Source of the DNA: Neisseria subflava
GTDB taxonomy: Bacteria; Pseudomonadota; Gammaproteobacteria; Burkholderiales; Neisseriaceae
Length of the DNA: 64,000 nt
NCBI RefSeq assembly: GCF_024205705.1
Contig: NZ_CP073115.1
Location: 744,001-808,000, forward strand
Direction of reading: 5' to 3'
Program-made: the position numbers and the translations under genes
The notes under the pieces: generated by a model
What the model saw: only the letters and a program-made list of their open reading frames with translations
Told to the model about the DNA's origin: nothing
The model's database searches: none
Shown here: in pieces, positions 1 to 7,975 of the stretch
Position numbering within the stretch: position 1 is the stretch's first letter
Layout: the number at the start of each line of letters is the position of its first letter

Positions 1-910
1 ACTTGCTTGGGCTGCCGGTAATTCCGGCGCGGACAACCGTATCGGTGTCGAAGCCGATAAACCCGTCTTGGCCTTGGTCGGCCACTTAAACTTTATCCAT
101 CCCAACCAAATTCAAGTTGTCGGCGTAGCTGAAGCCGAATATTTGCGCCGCTTGGAATCGGGCGAGCTCAACTACGATTTCGGCGAGCTTTTCGACATCC
201 CCATGTCTTTGGTTATCGTCGCCAACGGCTTGCCGGTTTCGCCCAAATTGCGCGATTATTGCCATACCAACAGTATCCCCTTGCTGACTTCCAAGCAGGA
301 AAGTCCACACCTGATGGACGTTTTGCGGATTTATCTGCAACGCACATTGGCGACTTCCACCATCAAGCACGGCGTATTTTTGGATGTATTTGAAGTGGGC
401 GTACTCATTACCGGACAATCCGGCTTGGGTAAGAGCGAATTGGCATTGGAGCTAATTTCGCGCGGTCACAGCCTGATTGCCGATGATGCGGTAGAGCTCT
501 TCCGTACCGGCCCGGAAATGCTGGAAGGCCGTTGCCCGCCTATGCTGCGTGATTTCCTCGAAGTACGCGGCTTGGGCATACTCAATATCCGTCATATTTT
601 TGGTGAAACCTCTATCCGTCCGAAAAAAATCCTCCAGCTGATTATCAATTTGGTTCCGGCCGACGATGGATACATGAAACAACTTGATCGATTGAGCATC
701 CGTACCGAAACAGAATCTATCCTCAACGTCAGCGTCCGTTCCGTTACCCTGCCTGTTGCAATCGGTCGAAACTTAGCAGTATTGGTTGAAGCTGCAGTAC
801 GCAATTACATCCTTCAATTGCGTGGTAAAGACAGCACCAAAGAATTTCTCGAACGTCACCAAACACAACTCAAAGAAAACGAACAAAATCATGAAAATCG
901 TCCTGATTAG
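1..910 (+). CDS. hprK: HPr kinase/phosphorylase, 5' end outside window
   Basis: Bifunctional enzyme that phosphorylates, and removes phosphate from, the regulatory serine of HPr in the phosphotransferase system; cytoplasmic. The reading frame is open from base 2, where it reads LAWAAGNSGADNR, so the true start lies upstream; from family length about 18 residues are missing. A TTG at 68 is not the start because homology to the family begins before it. Visible motifs are the P-loop GQSGLGKS, the acidic pair in IADDAVE and the family signature GLGILNIRHIFGE. Its last 20 bases overlap rapZ, so the two are translated together. In proteobacteria this pair often sits with nitrogen-related PTS genes, which would lie to the left of the window. 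The assignment is by clear family resemblance. Confidence 0.95.
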   Translation, partial: LAWAAGNSGADNRIGVEADKPVLALVGHLNFIHPNQIQVVGVAEAEYLRRLESGELNYDFGELFDIPMSLVIVANGLPVSPKLRDYCHTNSIPLLTSKQESPHLMDVLRIYLQRTLATSTIKHGVFLDVFEVGVLITGQSGLGKSELALELISRGHSLIADDAVELFRTGPEMLEGRCPPMLRDFLEVRGLGILNIRHIFGETSIRPKKILQLIINLVPADDGYMKQLDRLSIRTETESILNVSVRSVTLPVAIGRNLAVLVEAAVRNYILQLRGKDSTKEFLERHQTQLKENEQNHENRPD

Positions 911-1745
911 CGGCTTATCCGGCTCGGGAAAGTCCGTAGCTCTCAAGCAGCTCGAAGATTTGGGCTATTACTGTGTCGATAATCTTCCTTTGGAAATGCT
1001 TCCATCATTGGTTTCACTCCACATCGAACGGGCCGATGAAACCAAACTCGGTGTCAGCGTTGATATCCGTTCCGGTATCAATATCCAAGAAGCGCAAGAG
1101 CAAATCCAATTTTTGCGTGACGAAGGACATCAGGTCGAAGTCCTGTTTGTTGAGGCGGAAGAGGGTGTGTTGGTTCGCCGCTTCTCGGAAACCCGCCGCG
1201 GCCATCCTTTATCCGGTCAAAACCTGACTTTGTTGGAAAGCCTACAAAAAGAACGCGAGTGGCTCTTCCCGCTTAGAGACATCGCATATTGCATCGATAC
1301 GTCCAAAATGAACGCACAGCAGCTGCGTTATGCCGTGCAACAATGGCTCAATATTGAACGTGTCGGTTTGCTGGTCATTCTTGAATCCTTTGGTTTCAAA
1401 TACGGCGTTCCCAACAATGCCGACTTTATGTTTGATATGCGCAGCCTGCCCAATCCGTATTATGATCCGGAATTGCGCCCCTTTACCGGCATGGACAAGC
1501 CTATTCAAGATTATTTGGGCCAGCAGCCGTTGGTTCAAGAAATGGTTGATGACATCGACCATTTTATTAGCCGCTGGTTGCCGCGCTTACAACAAGAGAG
1601 CCGCAGTTATGTAACGATTGCCATCGGTTGTACCGGTGGTCAGCACCGCTCCGTTTATGTTGTGGAAAAACTGGCCGAACGTCTCAAGGGCCGTTACGAA
1701 CTCCTTGTCCGCCACCGTCAGGCACAAAGCTTGGCAGGACGTTAA
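891..1745 (+). CDS. rapZ: RNase adapter protein RapZ / P-loop nucleotide-binding protein
   Basis: Member of the RapZ (YvcJ/YhbJ) family. In E. coli RapZ binds the small RNA GlmZ and hands it to RNase E, controlling glucosamine-6-phosphate synthesis; whether Neisseria uses it the same way is not shown here. The 284-residue protein begins MKIVLISGLSGSGKS, with the Walker A motif at residues 8-15. The C-terminal domain carries IAIGCTGGQHRS, the conserved signature of the family's RNA-binding half. I chose the ATG at 891, inside the end of hprK, because an upstream in-frame start would add 35 residues of unrelated sequence encoded within hprK. The hprK-rapZ overlap is typical translational coupling. 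Confidence 0.95.
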   Translation: MKIVLISGLSGSGKSVALKQLEDLGYYCVDNLPLEMLPSLVSLHIERADETKLGVSVDIRSGINIQEAQEQIQFLRDEGHQVEVLFVEAEEGVLVRRFSETRRGHPLSGQNLTLLESLQKEREWLFPLRDIAYCIDTSKMNAQQLRYAVQQWLNIERVGLLVILESFGFKYGVPNNADFMFDMRSLPNPYYDPELRPFTGMDKPIQDYLGQQPLVQEMVDDIDHFISRWLPRLQQESRSYVTIAIGCTGGQHRSVYVVEKLAERLKGRYELLVRHRQAQSLAGR

Positions 1746-1779
1746 CTTGCCGTTTCAGACGGCCTCAAAGGAAGAAACC

Positions 1780-2016
1780 ATGAAAAAAATCAGTCTGACC
1801 GCATTATCCCTGCTTATCTTGACCGCTTGTGCAACAGAGCCTGTTACTGCTTACCGTTGGCACCGTACCGGCGCGAGCGAAGCTGAAGTTTCCCGCCAAA
1901 TCAATACCTGCAAATCACAAGTTCAAAATGGAACCAAACGTGGCAATACATCCAAGACGTTTGAGCAATGTATGGATGAAGCAGGTTATTACAGCTACGA
2001 GCATGGCAACCTTTAA
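1780..2016 (+). CDS. small lipoprotein of unknown function
   Basis: A 78-residue protein with a short signal and a lipobox (ILTAC), so probably an acylated periplasmic or outer-membrane lipoprotein. After the Cys it has a short polar region with two further cysteines (NTCKSQ and EQCMDEAGY) that could pair in the periplasm. The start at 1780 is supported by AGGAAGAAA just upstream and by the signal peptide beginning there. A single inverted DUS (1752-1764) lies between the rapZ stop and this gene, and a DUS hairpin follows. I do not recognise a named family. It may be read through from rapZ, since only 34 bases separate them. Confidence 0.8.
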   Translation: MKKISLTALSLLILTACATEPVTAYRWHRTGASEAEVSRQINTCKSQVQNGTKRGNTSKTFEQCMDEAGYYSYEHGNL

Positions 2017-2044
2017 ATCCTGATTGACAGATTATCCAAATACC

Positions 2045-2082
2045 GAGGCCGTCTGAAAAACAATGATTTTTCAGACGGCCTC
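2045..2082. terminator. paired-DUS hairpin
   Basis: Inverted pair of AGGCCGTCTGAA with a short AT-rich loop, directly after the lipoprotein stop. It can fold into a strong stem and probably ends that transcript; it also serves as two uptake sequences. Confidence 0.75.
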
Positions 2083-2109
2083 AGATACGAATAGAAAGAA
2101 TAAAAAGAC

Positions 2110-3051
2110 ATGGCTATCCAATGGTTTCCCGGCCACATGAACAAGGCAAAAAAAGCCATTGCCGAACGCATTAAAAGCGTTGATATGGTGATTGAGATGC
2201 TGGACGCGCGTATGCCTGCTTCCAGCGAAAACCCTTTGCTTGCCCAGTTGTCCAAAGGTAAGCCCAAACTGAAAATCTTAAATAAGCAAGACCTTGCCGA
2301 TCCCGAGCGTACCAAAGTTTGGCTCGAACACTACAACAGCCGTCAAGATACCCGCGCCATTGCGCTTGATTCTTCCGAAACCGGCGCGCATGGCAAAATT
2401 ACCCAAACCTGCCGCGCCATGATTCCGCATCGCCAAGGTATCGAGAAGCCACTGCGTGTCCTGATTTGCGGTATTCCCAATGTCGGCAAATCCACCTTGA
2501 TTAACGGCATGATCGGCAAAAAATCTGCTAAAACCGGTAATGAACCCGGTATTACCAAAGCCGAACAGCGTCTTTTCCTTGCCGACGATTTCTGGCTTTA
2601 CGATACCCCGGGTATGTTGTGGCCAAAAATTATTGTTGAAGAAGGCGGCTACAATCTTGCAGCCGGCGGTGCAGTCGGACGCAACGCGCTGGACGAAGAA
2701 GAAGTGGCGCTTGAGCTTTTGGATTACCTCCGCCGCCATTATCTGGTTCTATTGCAAGAGCGCTATCAAGCCGACAAAGATCCAAGCAGTCATTGGGACG
2801 ATACTTCTTGGTTGGAGTGGATTGCAAAAAAACGCGGTGCGGTTTTGAGCGGCGGACGGGTCAACTACCAAAAGGCCGCCGAAAATATCCTGACTGATTT
2901 CCGCGAAGGCAAAATCGGCAGAATCACGTTGGAAACGCCAAACCAATGGGAAACTTGGCTGAAAAAAGCCAGACAGAAAGAGGCCGAACTCAAAGCCATT
3001 CGCGAAGCCAGAAAGGCGGAACGAAAAGGGCAACAGCCTTCTGCCGAGTAA
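2110..3051 (+). CDS. rbgA: ribosome biogenesis GTPase YlqF/RbgA
   Basis: Circularly permuted GTPase that assists a late step of 50S subunit assembly. The motif order shows the permutation: the G4 motif NKQD (residues 58-61) precedes the P-loop GIPNVGKST (121-129), followed by the G3 motif DTPG (165-168). The N-terminus MAIQWFPGHMNKA is the usual start for this family. At 313 residues it is of normal length; the tail is rich in Lys, Arg and Glu, suited to rRNA binding. It sits alone between two DUS hairpins and is probably its own transcription unit. Confidence 0.93.
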   Translation: MAIQWFPGHMNKAKKAIAERIKSVDMVIEMLDARMPASSENPLLAQLSKGKPKLKILNKQDLADPERTKVWLEHYNSRQDTRAIALDSSETGAHGKITQTCRAMIPHRQGIEKPLRVLICGIPNVGKSTLINGMIGKKSAKTGNEPGITKAEQRLFLADDFWLYDTPGMLWPKIIVEEGGYNLAAGGAVGRNALDEEEVALELLDYLRRHYLVLLQERYQADKDPSSHWDDTSWLEWIAKKRGAVLSGGRVNYQKAAENILTDFREGKIGRITLETPNQWETWLKKARQKEAELKAIREARKAERKGQQPSAE

Positions 3052-3055
3052 TATA

Positions 3056-3090
3056 AAAGGCCGTCTGAAATCTATTTTCAGACGGCCTTT
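3056..3090. terminator. bidirectional paired-DUS terminator
   Basis: AAAGGCCGTCTGAAA and its inverse TTTCAGACGGCCTTTT form a near-perfect stem between the converging rbgA and lolA-like genes, with a T run on the plus side. Confidence 0.85.
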
Positions 3091-3106
3091 TGTTGGAATA
3101 GACAAT

Positions 3107-3700
3107 TTAGAGGGCGGTACGGCTGAAGCTGTCTAGGGCTTTATCGGTTTGGATTTGGTTGAACTGCATGGTGGTTTTGTCGCCTTGCTTTTCGTCCAAT
3201 TCGATTTTACGCACCAGCGTATCGCCGTTGATTTCGATACGGTTAAAAATTTGACGGGTAATGGCGGTTTTCGGAGTTAAGGTCAACGTCCATTTTTTCT
3301 CATTGCCGTTTAATTTCAAATCAAATTGTTTTTCCAAGCCTTGGGTATTGCCGCCCAAAAGGTCGAGGAAGAGTTTGATTTGGCGGCTTTGGCCGTTGAG
3401 CTTGCTGGCGTTTGGGTTGACCCATTGGCTGCCGTTCCATTGCATGATGCCGTCTGAACGCACGCGCAGGGTGGTTTCAAATGGTTTTTGCATTTTCCAG
3501 AGCAGGCCTTTTTGTGGGATAAGGGTAAAGCTGCCGCTGGTGGTCATGGGTTTGCTGAGGGATTTGAGCTGGCGTTGTTGGACAAAATTGCCTTGTACGT
3601 TTTGCGGTTTTTGCAGGGTTTGTGCCAATTCGGCAGGGGAAAATGCCCACAAAGCCGGAGCGCTGATGAGGAGAGTAAGAGAAAGAATGGTTTTTTTCAT
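3107..3700 (-). CDS. LolA-like outer membrane lipoprotein carrier (aryl polyene type)
   Basis: A 197-residue secreted protein: signal peptide ending near ALWA, then a LolA-like fold recognisable from GNFVQQRQLKSLSKP, the GLLWKMQKPFE strand and a C-terminal beta-rich part. It differs clearly from the housekeeping Neisseria LolA I remember and resembles the LolA-like proteins of aryl polyene clusters, where they are thought to help move the lipid product or a lipoprotein across the periplasm. The start ATG at 3700 has GGAAG upstream. It lies downstream of icd on the same strand, separated by a DUS hairpin, while the other aryl polyene-like genes lie beyond icd. An AT-type DUS is embedded in its coding sequence (3447-3458). 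Confidence 0.75.
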   Translation of the reverse strand: MKKTILSLTLLISAPALWAFSPAELAQTLQKPQNVQGNFVQQRQLKSLSKPMTTSGSFTLIPQKGLLWKMQKPFETTLRVRSDGIMQWNGSQWVNPNASKLNGQSRQIKLFLDLLGGNTQGLEKQFDLKLNGNEKKWTLTLTPKTAITRQIFNRIEINGDTLVRKIELDEKQGDKTTMQFNQIQTDKALDSFSRTAL

Positions 3701-3719
3701 TGTGCTTCCATAAGGTTTG

Positions 3720-3747
3720 AGGCCGTCTGAAAGTTCAGACGGCCTTT
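3720..3747. terminator. paired-DUS terminator after icd
   Basis: Two AG-DUS in inverted orientation separated by two bases, between the icd stop and the lolA-like start on the minus strand. It probably ends icd transcription. Confidence 0.8.
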
Positions 3748-3758
3748 TATTGCTTTAA

Positions 3759-5981
3759 TTATAAGGCTGACAAGGCCTGATTAAAGGTTGCGCTTGGACG
3801 CATTGCTTGTGCTGCTTTTTCAGGATTGGCTGCGTAGTAGCCGCCGATGTCGACCGCTTTGCCTTGTACGGCAGAGAGTTCTTCAACGATTTTGGCTTCG
3901 TCGGCAGTCAAAGCGGCTGCCAATGGAGTAAATGCGGCTTTCAGTTCGGCATCTTTGTCTTGCGCTGCCAATTCTTGCGCCCAGTAGAGGGTGAGGTAGA
4001 AATGGCTGCCGCGGTTGTCGAGTTCGCCTGCTTTGCGTTTAGGCGATTTGTCGTTCAACAGCAGTTTTTCGGTGGCTGCATCCAAAGTGTCAGCGAGGAC
4101 TTGGGCTTTGGCGTTACCGGTTTTTTGCGCCAGATGTTCAAACGATACGGCAAGCGCGAGGAATTCGCCCAAAGAGTCCCAACGCAAGTGGTTTTCTTCG
4201 AGGAATTGTTGAACGTGTTTCGGTGCAGAACCGCCCGCGCCGGTTTCAAACATACCGCCGCCATTCATCAATGGAACGATAGACAGCATTTTCGCGCTGG
4301 TGCCCAGTTCCAAAATTGGGAACAAGTCGGTCAGGTAGTCGCGCAGGACGTTGCCGGTTACGGAGATGGTATCTTCGCCGTTTTTCAGACGGCCCAAGCT
4401 GAATTTAGCGGCTTCTTCGGGAGCGAGGACGCGGATGTCGAGGCCGTCGGTATCCAGTTCGGTAAGGTAAGTTTTAACCTTGGCGAGCAGGCTCTTGTCG
4501 TGTGGACGGTTTTCATCGAGCCAGAACACGGCTGGTGTGTTGCTCAGACGGGCGCGGTTGACGGCGAGTTGTACCCAGTCTTTAACCGGAGCGTCTTTGG
4601 TTTGGCACATACGCCAGATGTCGCCGGCTTCAACGTCGTGTTGCATCAGGACATTACCTGCTGCATCAATGACTTGAACCTGTCCGTCGGCTTCGATTTC
4701 GAAAGTTTTGTTGTGTGAACCATATTCTTCGGCTGCTTGCGCCATCAGGCCGACGTTAGGAACGGTACCCATGGTTGTCGGGTCAAACGCGCCGTGTTCG
4801 CGGCAGAAATCGATGGTTGCTTGGTAAACGCCGGCGTAGCTGCTGTCTGGAATGACGGCTTTGGTGTCTTGCGCTTTGCCGTCTTTGTCCCACATACGGC
4901 CGGAGTTACGAATCATTGCAGGCATAGAAGCATCGACGATGACATCGCTAGGAACGTGCAGGTTGGTGATGCCTTTGTCGGAATCAACCATGGCCAAATC
5001 AGGGTTGGCGGCATAAACGGCGGCGATTTCGGCTTCAACGGCAGCGCGGGTGTCCGCATCCAGCTTGTCCAGATTGGCAAGCAGGTTGCCGAAGCCGTTG
5101 TTGACGTTGACGCCTGCGGCAGCCAGTTTGTCGCCGAATTTTTCAAAGACAGGCGCGAAGAACACTTTGACTGCGTGTCCGAAGATAATCGGGTCGGACA
5201 CTTTCATCATGGTGGCTTTCATGTGCAGCGAGAACAACACGCCTTTTGCTTTCGCGTCTTTCACTTGTTCGGCAAGGAAGGCGAGCAGGGCTTTTTTGCT
5301 CATCACGGTCGCGTCGATGATTTCGCCGGCTTTCAGGGCAACAGGCTCGCGCAGCTCTTTTTTGTTACCTTGTTTGTCGGTGAATACGATGGATACGGAA
5401 GTCGCTTCAGGTACGGTAACGGATTGTTCGTTATGGAAAAAGTCGCCGCTTTGCATGGTGGCAACGTGGGTTTTGGAGTCTTTGGTCCATGCGCCCATGC
5501 TGTGCGGATGTTTTTTCGCAAAGTTTTTCACTGCTTTAGGCGCACGGCGGTCGGAGTTGCCTTCACGCAGGACAGGGTTTACCGCGCTGCCTTTGATGCG
5601 GTCGTAGCGTTCGCGTACGGCTTTTTCTTCATCGGTTTGAGGGTCGGCAGGATAGTCGGGAACGGCAAAGCCTTTAGACTGCAATTCTTTAATCGCGGCA
5701 GTCAGTTGAGGTACGGATGCGCTGATGTTCGGCAGTTTGATCACGTTTGCATCGGGTTGTTTTACCAGTTCGCCCAATTCGGCAAGCGCATCAGGTACGC
5801 GTTGCGCTTCGGTCAGGTATTCGGGAAACGCTGCCAAAATACGGCCGGAGAGAGAGATGTCGCTGGTTTTGACATCAATATCGGCATGGCGGGTAAACGC
5901 CTGCACGATTGGCAGCAGGGATTGAGTGGCCAATGCAGGAGCTTCGTCGGTGTAGGTATAGATAATGGTGGATTTAGTCAT
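3759..5981 (-). CDS. icd: NADP-dependent isocitrate dehydrogenase, monomeric type
   Basis: Converts isocitrate to 2-oxoglutarate and CO2 with NADP in the TCA cycle. At 740 residues this is the monomeric IDH class, not the 420-residue dimeric class. The N-terminus MTKSTIIYTYTDEAPALATQ and internal blocks such as NPVLREGNSDRRAP and GGGMFETGAGGSAPKHV are typical. The start is placed at 5981; a longer frame upstream would add 14 residues without family support. One coding DUS lies near 4383. In this genome it separates the lolA-like gene from the rest of the pigment genes, although it has no role in that pathway. Confidence 0.96.
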   Translation of the reverse strand: MTKSTIIYTYTDEAPALATQSLLPIVQAFTRHADIDVKTSDISLSGRILAAFPEYLTEAQRVPDALAELGELVKQPDANVIKLPNISASVPQLTAAIKELQSKGFAVPDYPADPQTDEEKAVRERYDRIKGSAVNPVLREGNSDRRAPKAVKNFAKKHPHSMGAWTKDSKTHVATMQSGDFFHNEQSVTVPEATSVSIVFTDKQGNKKELREPVALKAGEIIDATVMSKKALLAFLAEQVKDAKAKGVLFSLHMKATMMKVSDPIIFGHAVKVFFAPVFEKFGDKLAAAGVNVNNGFGNLLANLDKLDADTRAAVEAEIAAVYAANPDLAMVDSDKGITNLHVPSDVIVDASMPAMIRNSGRMWDKDGKAQDTKAVIPDSSYAGVYQATIDFCREHGAFDPTTMGTVPNVGLMAQAAEEYGSHNKTFEIEADGQVQVIDAAGNVLMQHDVEAGDIWRMCQTKDAPVKDWVQLAVNRARLSNTPAVFWLDENRPHDKSLLAKVKTYLTELDTDGLDIRVLAPEEAAKFSLGRLKNGEDTISVTGNVLRDYLTDLFPILELGTSAKMLSIVPLMNGGGMFETGAGGSAPKHVQQFLEENHLRWDSLGEFLALAVSFEHLAQKTGNAKAQVLADTLDAATEKLLLNDKSPKRKAGELDNRGSHFYLTLYWAQELAAQDKDAELKAAFTPLAAALTADEAKIVEELSAVQGKAVDIGGYYAANPEKAAQAMRPSATFNQALSAL

Positions 5982-6119
5982 GGGATTATTCTCTATGTAG
6001 GTTAAGTTTTTCTTTTCGGGCACATCGCGAGAAGAAACGTGCTAAGCCTATTATGGCATATTTCGGCGGATTTGGTTGTTGTTTTGATGTTATTGTTTTT
6101 TAAGTTGCGGAAAAGAAAA

Positions 6120-6141
6120 AGGCCGTCTGAAAAGACAGCCT
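6120..6141. repeat. degenerate paired DUS
   Basis: An intact AGGCCGTCTGAA is followed by AGACAGCCT, one base off a perfect inverse, just after the ketosynthase stop. It may still fold as a weak terminator on the minus strand. Confidence 0.55.
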
Positions 6142-6153
6142 AAATATAAGGAC

Positions 6154-7356
6154 TTATCCGATAATCAAAACGGCATTGCTGCCGCCGAAGGCAAATGACG
6201 AGCTGGCGGCAATACGTTTTTCAGACGGCCAGCGGCTGTTTTCGTCGGTCAAAGCGATGTTGGGCAGCTCGGAATCGGGTACGTTGTCCCATTGTTGCGG
6301 CGGCAGTTTGCCTTCCGGATTGTATTGGCGGTTGGCCATCAACCAGGCAAATGCGGCTTCGATCGCACCGGCTGCACCTAAAGTGTGACCGGTAGATGGC
6401 TTGGTTGAAGTGCAAAGGGTGTGGCTGCCAAATACTTCGGCAACGGCTCGGCTTTCCATGCTGTCGTTGTGTTGCGTGCCGGTGCCGTGCAGATTGATCC
6501 AGCCGATGTCTTCTGCTTTCAAACCGGCTTTATCCAAAGCGGCCTGAAAGGATTGGGCTGCACCCAAACCGTCGGGGCGGGGAGAAGACATATGGTAGGC
6601 ATCGCTACTTGCACCATAGCCCAGCAACTGCATTTCGCCGTCAAAATCGGCATCGCGCGTCATCACGAAAAATGCGGCCGCTTCGCCGATATTGATGCCG
6701 TTGCGGTTGGAGGAAAAAGGCTTGGCGATGCTGTCTGAAAGCACTTCCAAAGAGGCAAAACCATTAATCGTCAGCGGAGAAAGCGTATCCGCGCCGCCGC
6801 AAATTACGGCATCACACAATCCGGCACGAAGCAATCGGGCTGCGCTGATGAGGGCGCGTGCGCCGGAAGTGCAGGCGGTGGAAACGGTATAGCGCAAGCC
6901 GTCTAAACCGTAAACTTGGGCGATAAATTCGGAGGGCGAAACCATGGTGTGTTGCAGCTGTTTGAACGGAACATCCGTCCATTCACCACCTTGGACAACG
7001 TGTTGAAACAAAGGGATATTTTCATCTGCGCCACTGGTGGACGTACCAGTCACGACAGCGACCCTTTCTTTGCCGTAACGGGCAATGGCCGTCTGAATCA
7101 GTCCGTCTATTTGCGAAAGCGCGTGCAGGATAAGCTGGTTGTTGCGGCTGCGATGCGCTTCGGGAATGCTGTCGGGCAGAGGCATCAGGGTTTCTTTGAC
7201 TGCACCAAAAGCATGCGTTTTGCCTTTTACCCATTGGTCTGAAAAAGTCAGGGGCGTGTTTTCAGACGGCGTGAGTAAGGAATCGGCATGAACTTGCAAG
7301 CCGCTGCCCAATGCGCTGGTCAGTGCCGGACGGCTGAGATAAACAGGAGTATTCAT
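6154..7356 (-). CDS. beta-ketoacyl-ACP synthase, aryl polyene type (KAS II-like)
   Basis: Elongating ketosynthase, 400 residues, of the FabF/type II PKS family. The catalytic triad is intact: Cys162 in VSTACTSGARAL, His290 in NLHGTGTQHND and His324 in STKPSTGHTLGAAG, so it is an active condensing enzyme and not a chain-length factor. Its neighbours (DUF3261 lipoprotein, flavoprotein, MMPL exporter, phosphopantetheinyl transferase) match aryl polyene loci and do not match fatty acid synthesis, where FabF sits with fabD, fabG and acpP. It starts four bases after the upstream stop, so translation is coupled to the DUF3261 gene. Two DUS lie in the coding sequence, a sign of long residence in Neisseria. 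No acyl carrier protein, reductase or dehydratase gene is in the window. Confidence 0.88.
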   Translation of the reverse strand: MNTPVYLSRPALTSALGSGLQVHADSLLTPSENTPLTFSDQWVKGKTHAFGAVKETLMPLPDSIPEAHRSRNNQLILHALSQIDGLIQTAIARYGKERVAVVTGTSTSGADENIPLFQHVVQGGEWTDVPFKQLQHTMVSPSEFIAQVYGLDGLRYTVSTACTSGARALISAARLLRAGLCDAVICGGADTLSPLTINGFASLEVLSDSIAKPFSSNRNGINIGEAAAFFVMTRDADFDGEMQLLGYGASSDAYHMSSPRPDGLGAAQSFQAALDKAGLKAEDIGWINLHGTGTQHNDSMESRAVAEVFGSHTLCTSTKPSTGHTLGAAGAIEAAFAWLMANRQYNPEGKLPPQQWDNVPDSELPNIALTDENSRWPSEKRIAASSSFAFGGSNAVLIIG

Positions 7357-7359
7357 GAA

Positions 7360-7878
7360 TTAGTCTTCTGCAATCGGGCTGACCGTCCAGAAAGTTTGGT
7401 CGGGGAAGCCGATGAGGAATTGTTCGGAATGGTGGGCGACACACCACAAATCACGCTCGCGGTAGCTGAACACCGCGCCTTTGCCGTCAGGGCAGAAGCC
7501 TTGATGGGTGGCGTTTTGTTGGCGGGCTTCAGGGTAAAGCGTGGCGGCGTGTTCGGCGGCCAAAAGCGGCAACAAGGCGGCAAACAGTCGGCGCGAACTG
7601 GCATTTGGCATCACAAAGCCGTCATTTTTCCAGCCTTTGGTACTGACCGATTGACGCGATACCGGCGCACCCAGTGCATCGGTTTGGACAAAGCGGATGC
7701 CGTCTGAATGAGGTTCGACTGCCAAGAGATTGGTTTGAACGGTTTGCCCCACCGCATTAGTCTGCTCGAGTTTGAACCATTGACCTTCTTTGGAAAGCGG
7801 CGGTAGCGTTTGCGGATGGGGGAGCGAGGTCGCACATGCGGAAAGCAGCAGTGCGGCAAGCAAAGGGATAAATCGCAT
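7360..7878 (-). CDS. DUF3261 family lipoprotein
   Basis: A 172-residue lipoprotein with signal MRFIPLLAALLLSAC (lipobox LLSAC, Cys15). The rest is a beta-rich domain (VGQTVQTNLLAVEPHSDG, ERDLWCVAHHSEQFLIG). DUF3261 proteins are regular members of aryl polyene clusters and are thought to act at the envelope with the LolA-like and MMPL proteins in moving the finished polyene lipid; the biochemical role is not established. It lies between the flavoprotein and the ketosynthase in the same orientation. An AT-type DUS lies inside (7697-7708). The family assignment rests on context and overall look more than on a sharp motif. Confidence 0.75.
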   Translation of the reverse strand: MRFIPLLAALLLSACATSLPHPQTLPPLSKEGQWFKLEQTNAVGQTVQTNLLAVEPHSDGIRFVQTDALGAPVSRQSVSTKGWKNDGFVMPNASSRRLFAALLPLLAAEHAATLYPEARQQNATHQGFCPDGKGAVFSYRERDLWCVAHHSEQFLIGFPDQTFWTVSPIAED

Positions 7879-7922
7879 AAGGTTTTATCTATCGGTCAAA
7901 ATATTTAATGGTGTGGATGAAG

Positions 7923-7964
7923 TTTCAGACGGCCTGTTCTGTTTTCAGTCTAGGCCGTCTGAAA
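7923..7964. terminator. outward-facing DUS hairpin
   Basis: TTTCAGACGGCCT followed 16 bases later by AGGCCGTCTGAAA. It lies between the flavoprotein stop and the DUF3261 start, so it could attenuate transcription inside the putative pigment operon. Confidence 0.55.
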
Positions 7965-7975
7965 GACATTCGTCC

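Noticed and set aside
68..910. TTG at 68 as the hprK start
   Set aside because: The frame is open to the window edge and the preceding residues match the family N-terminus, so the gene simply begins before the window.
4737..6005. Long open frame on the plus strand opposite icd
   Set aside because: It mirrors the codon pattern of icd, encodes a protein rich in Phe, Gly, Val and His with no known features, and has no ribosome site.
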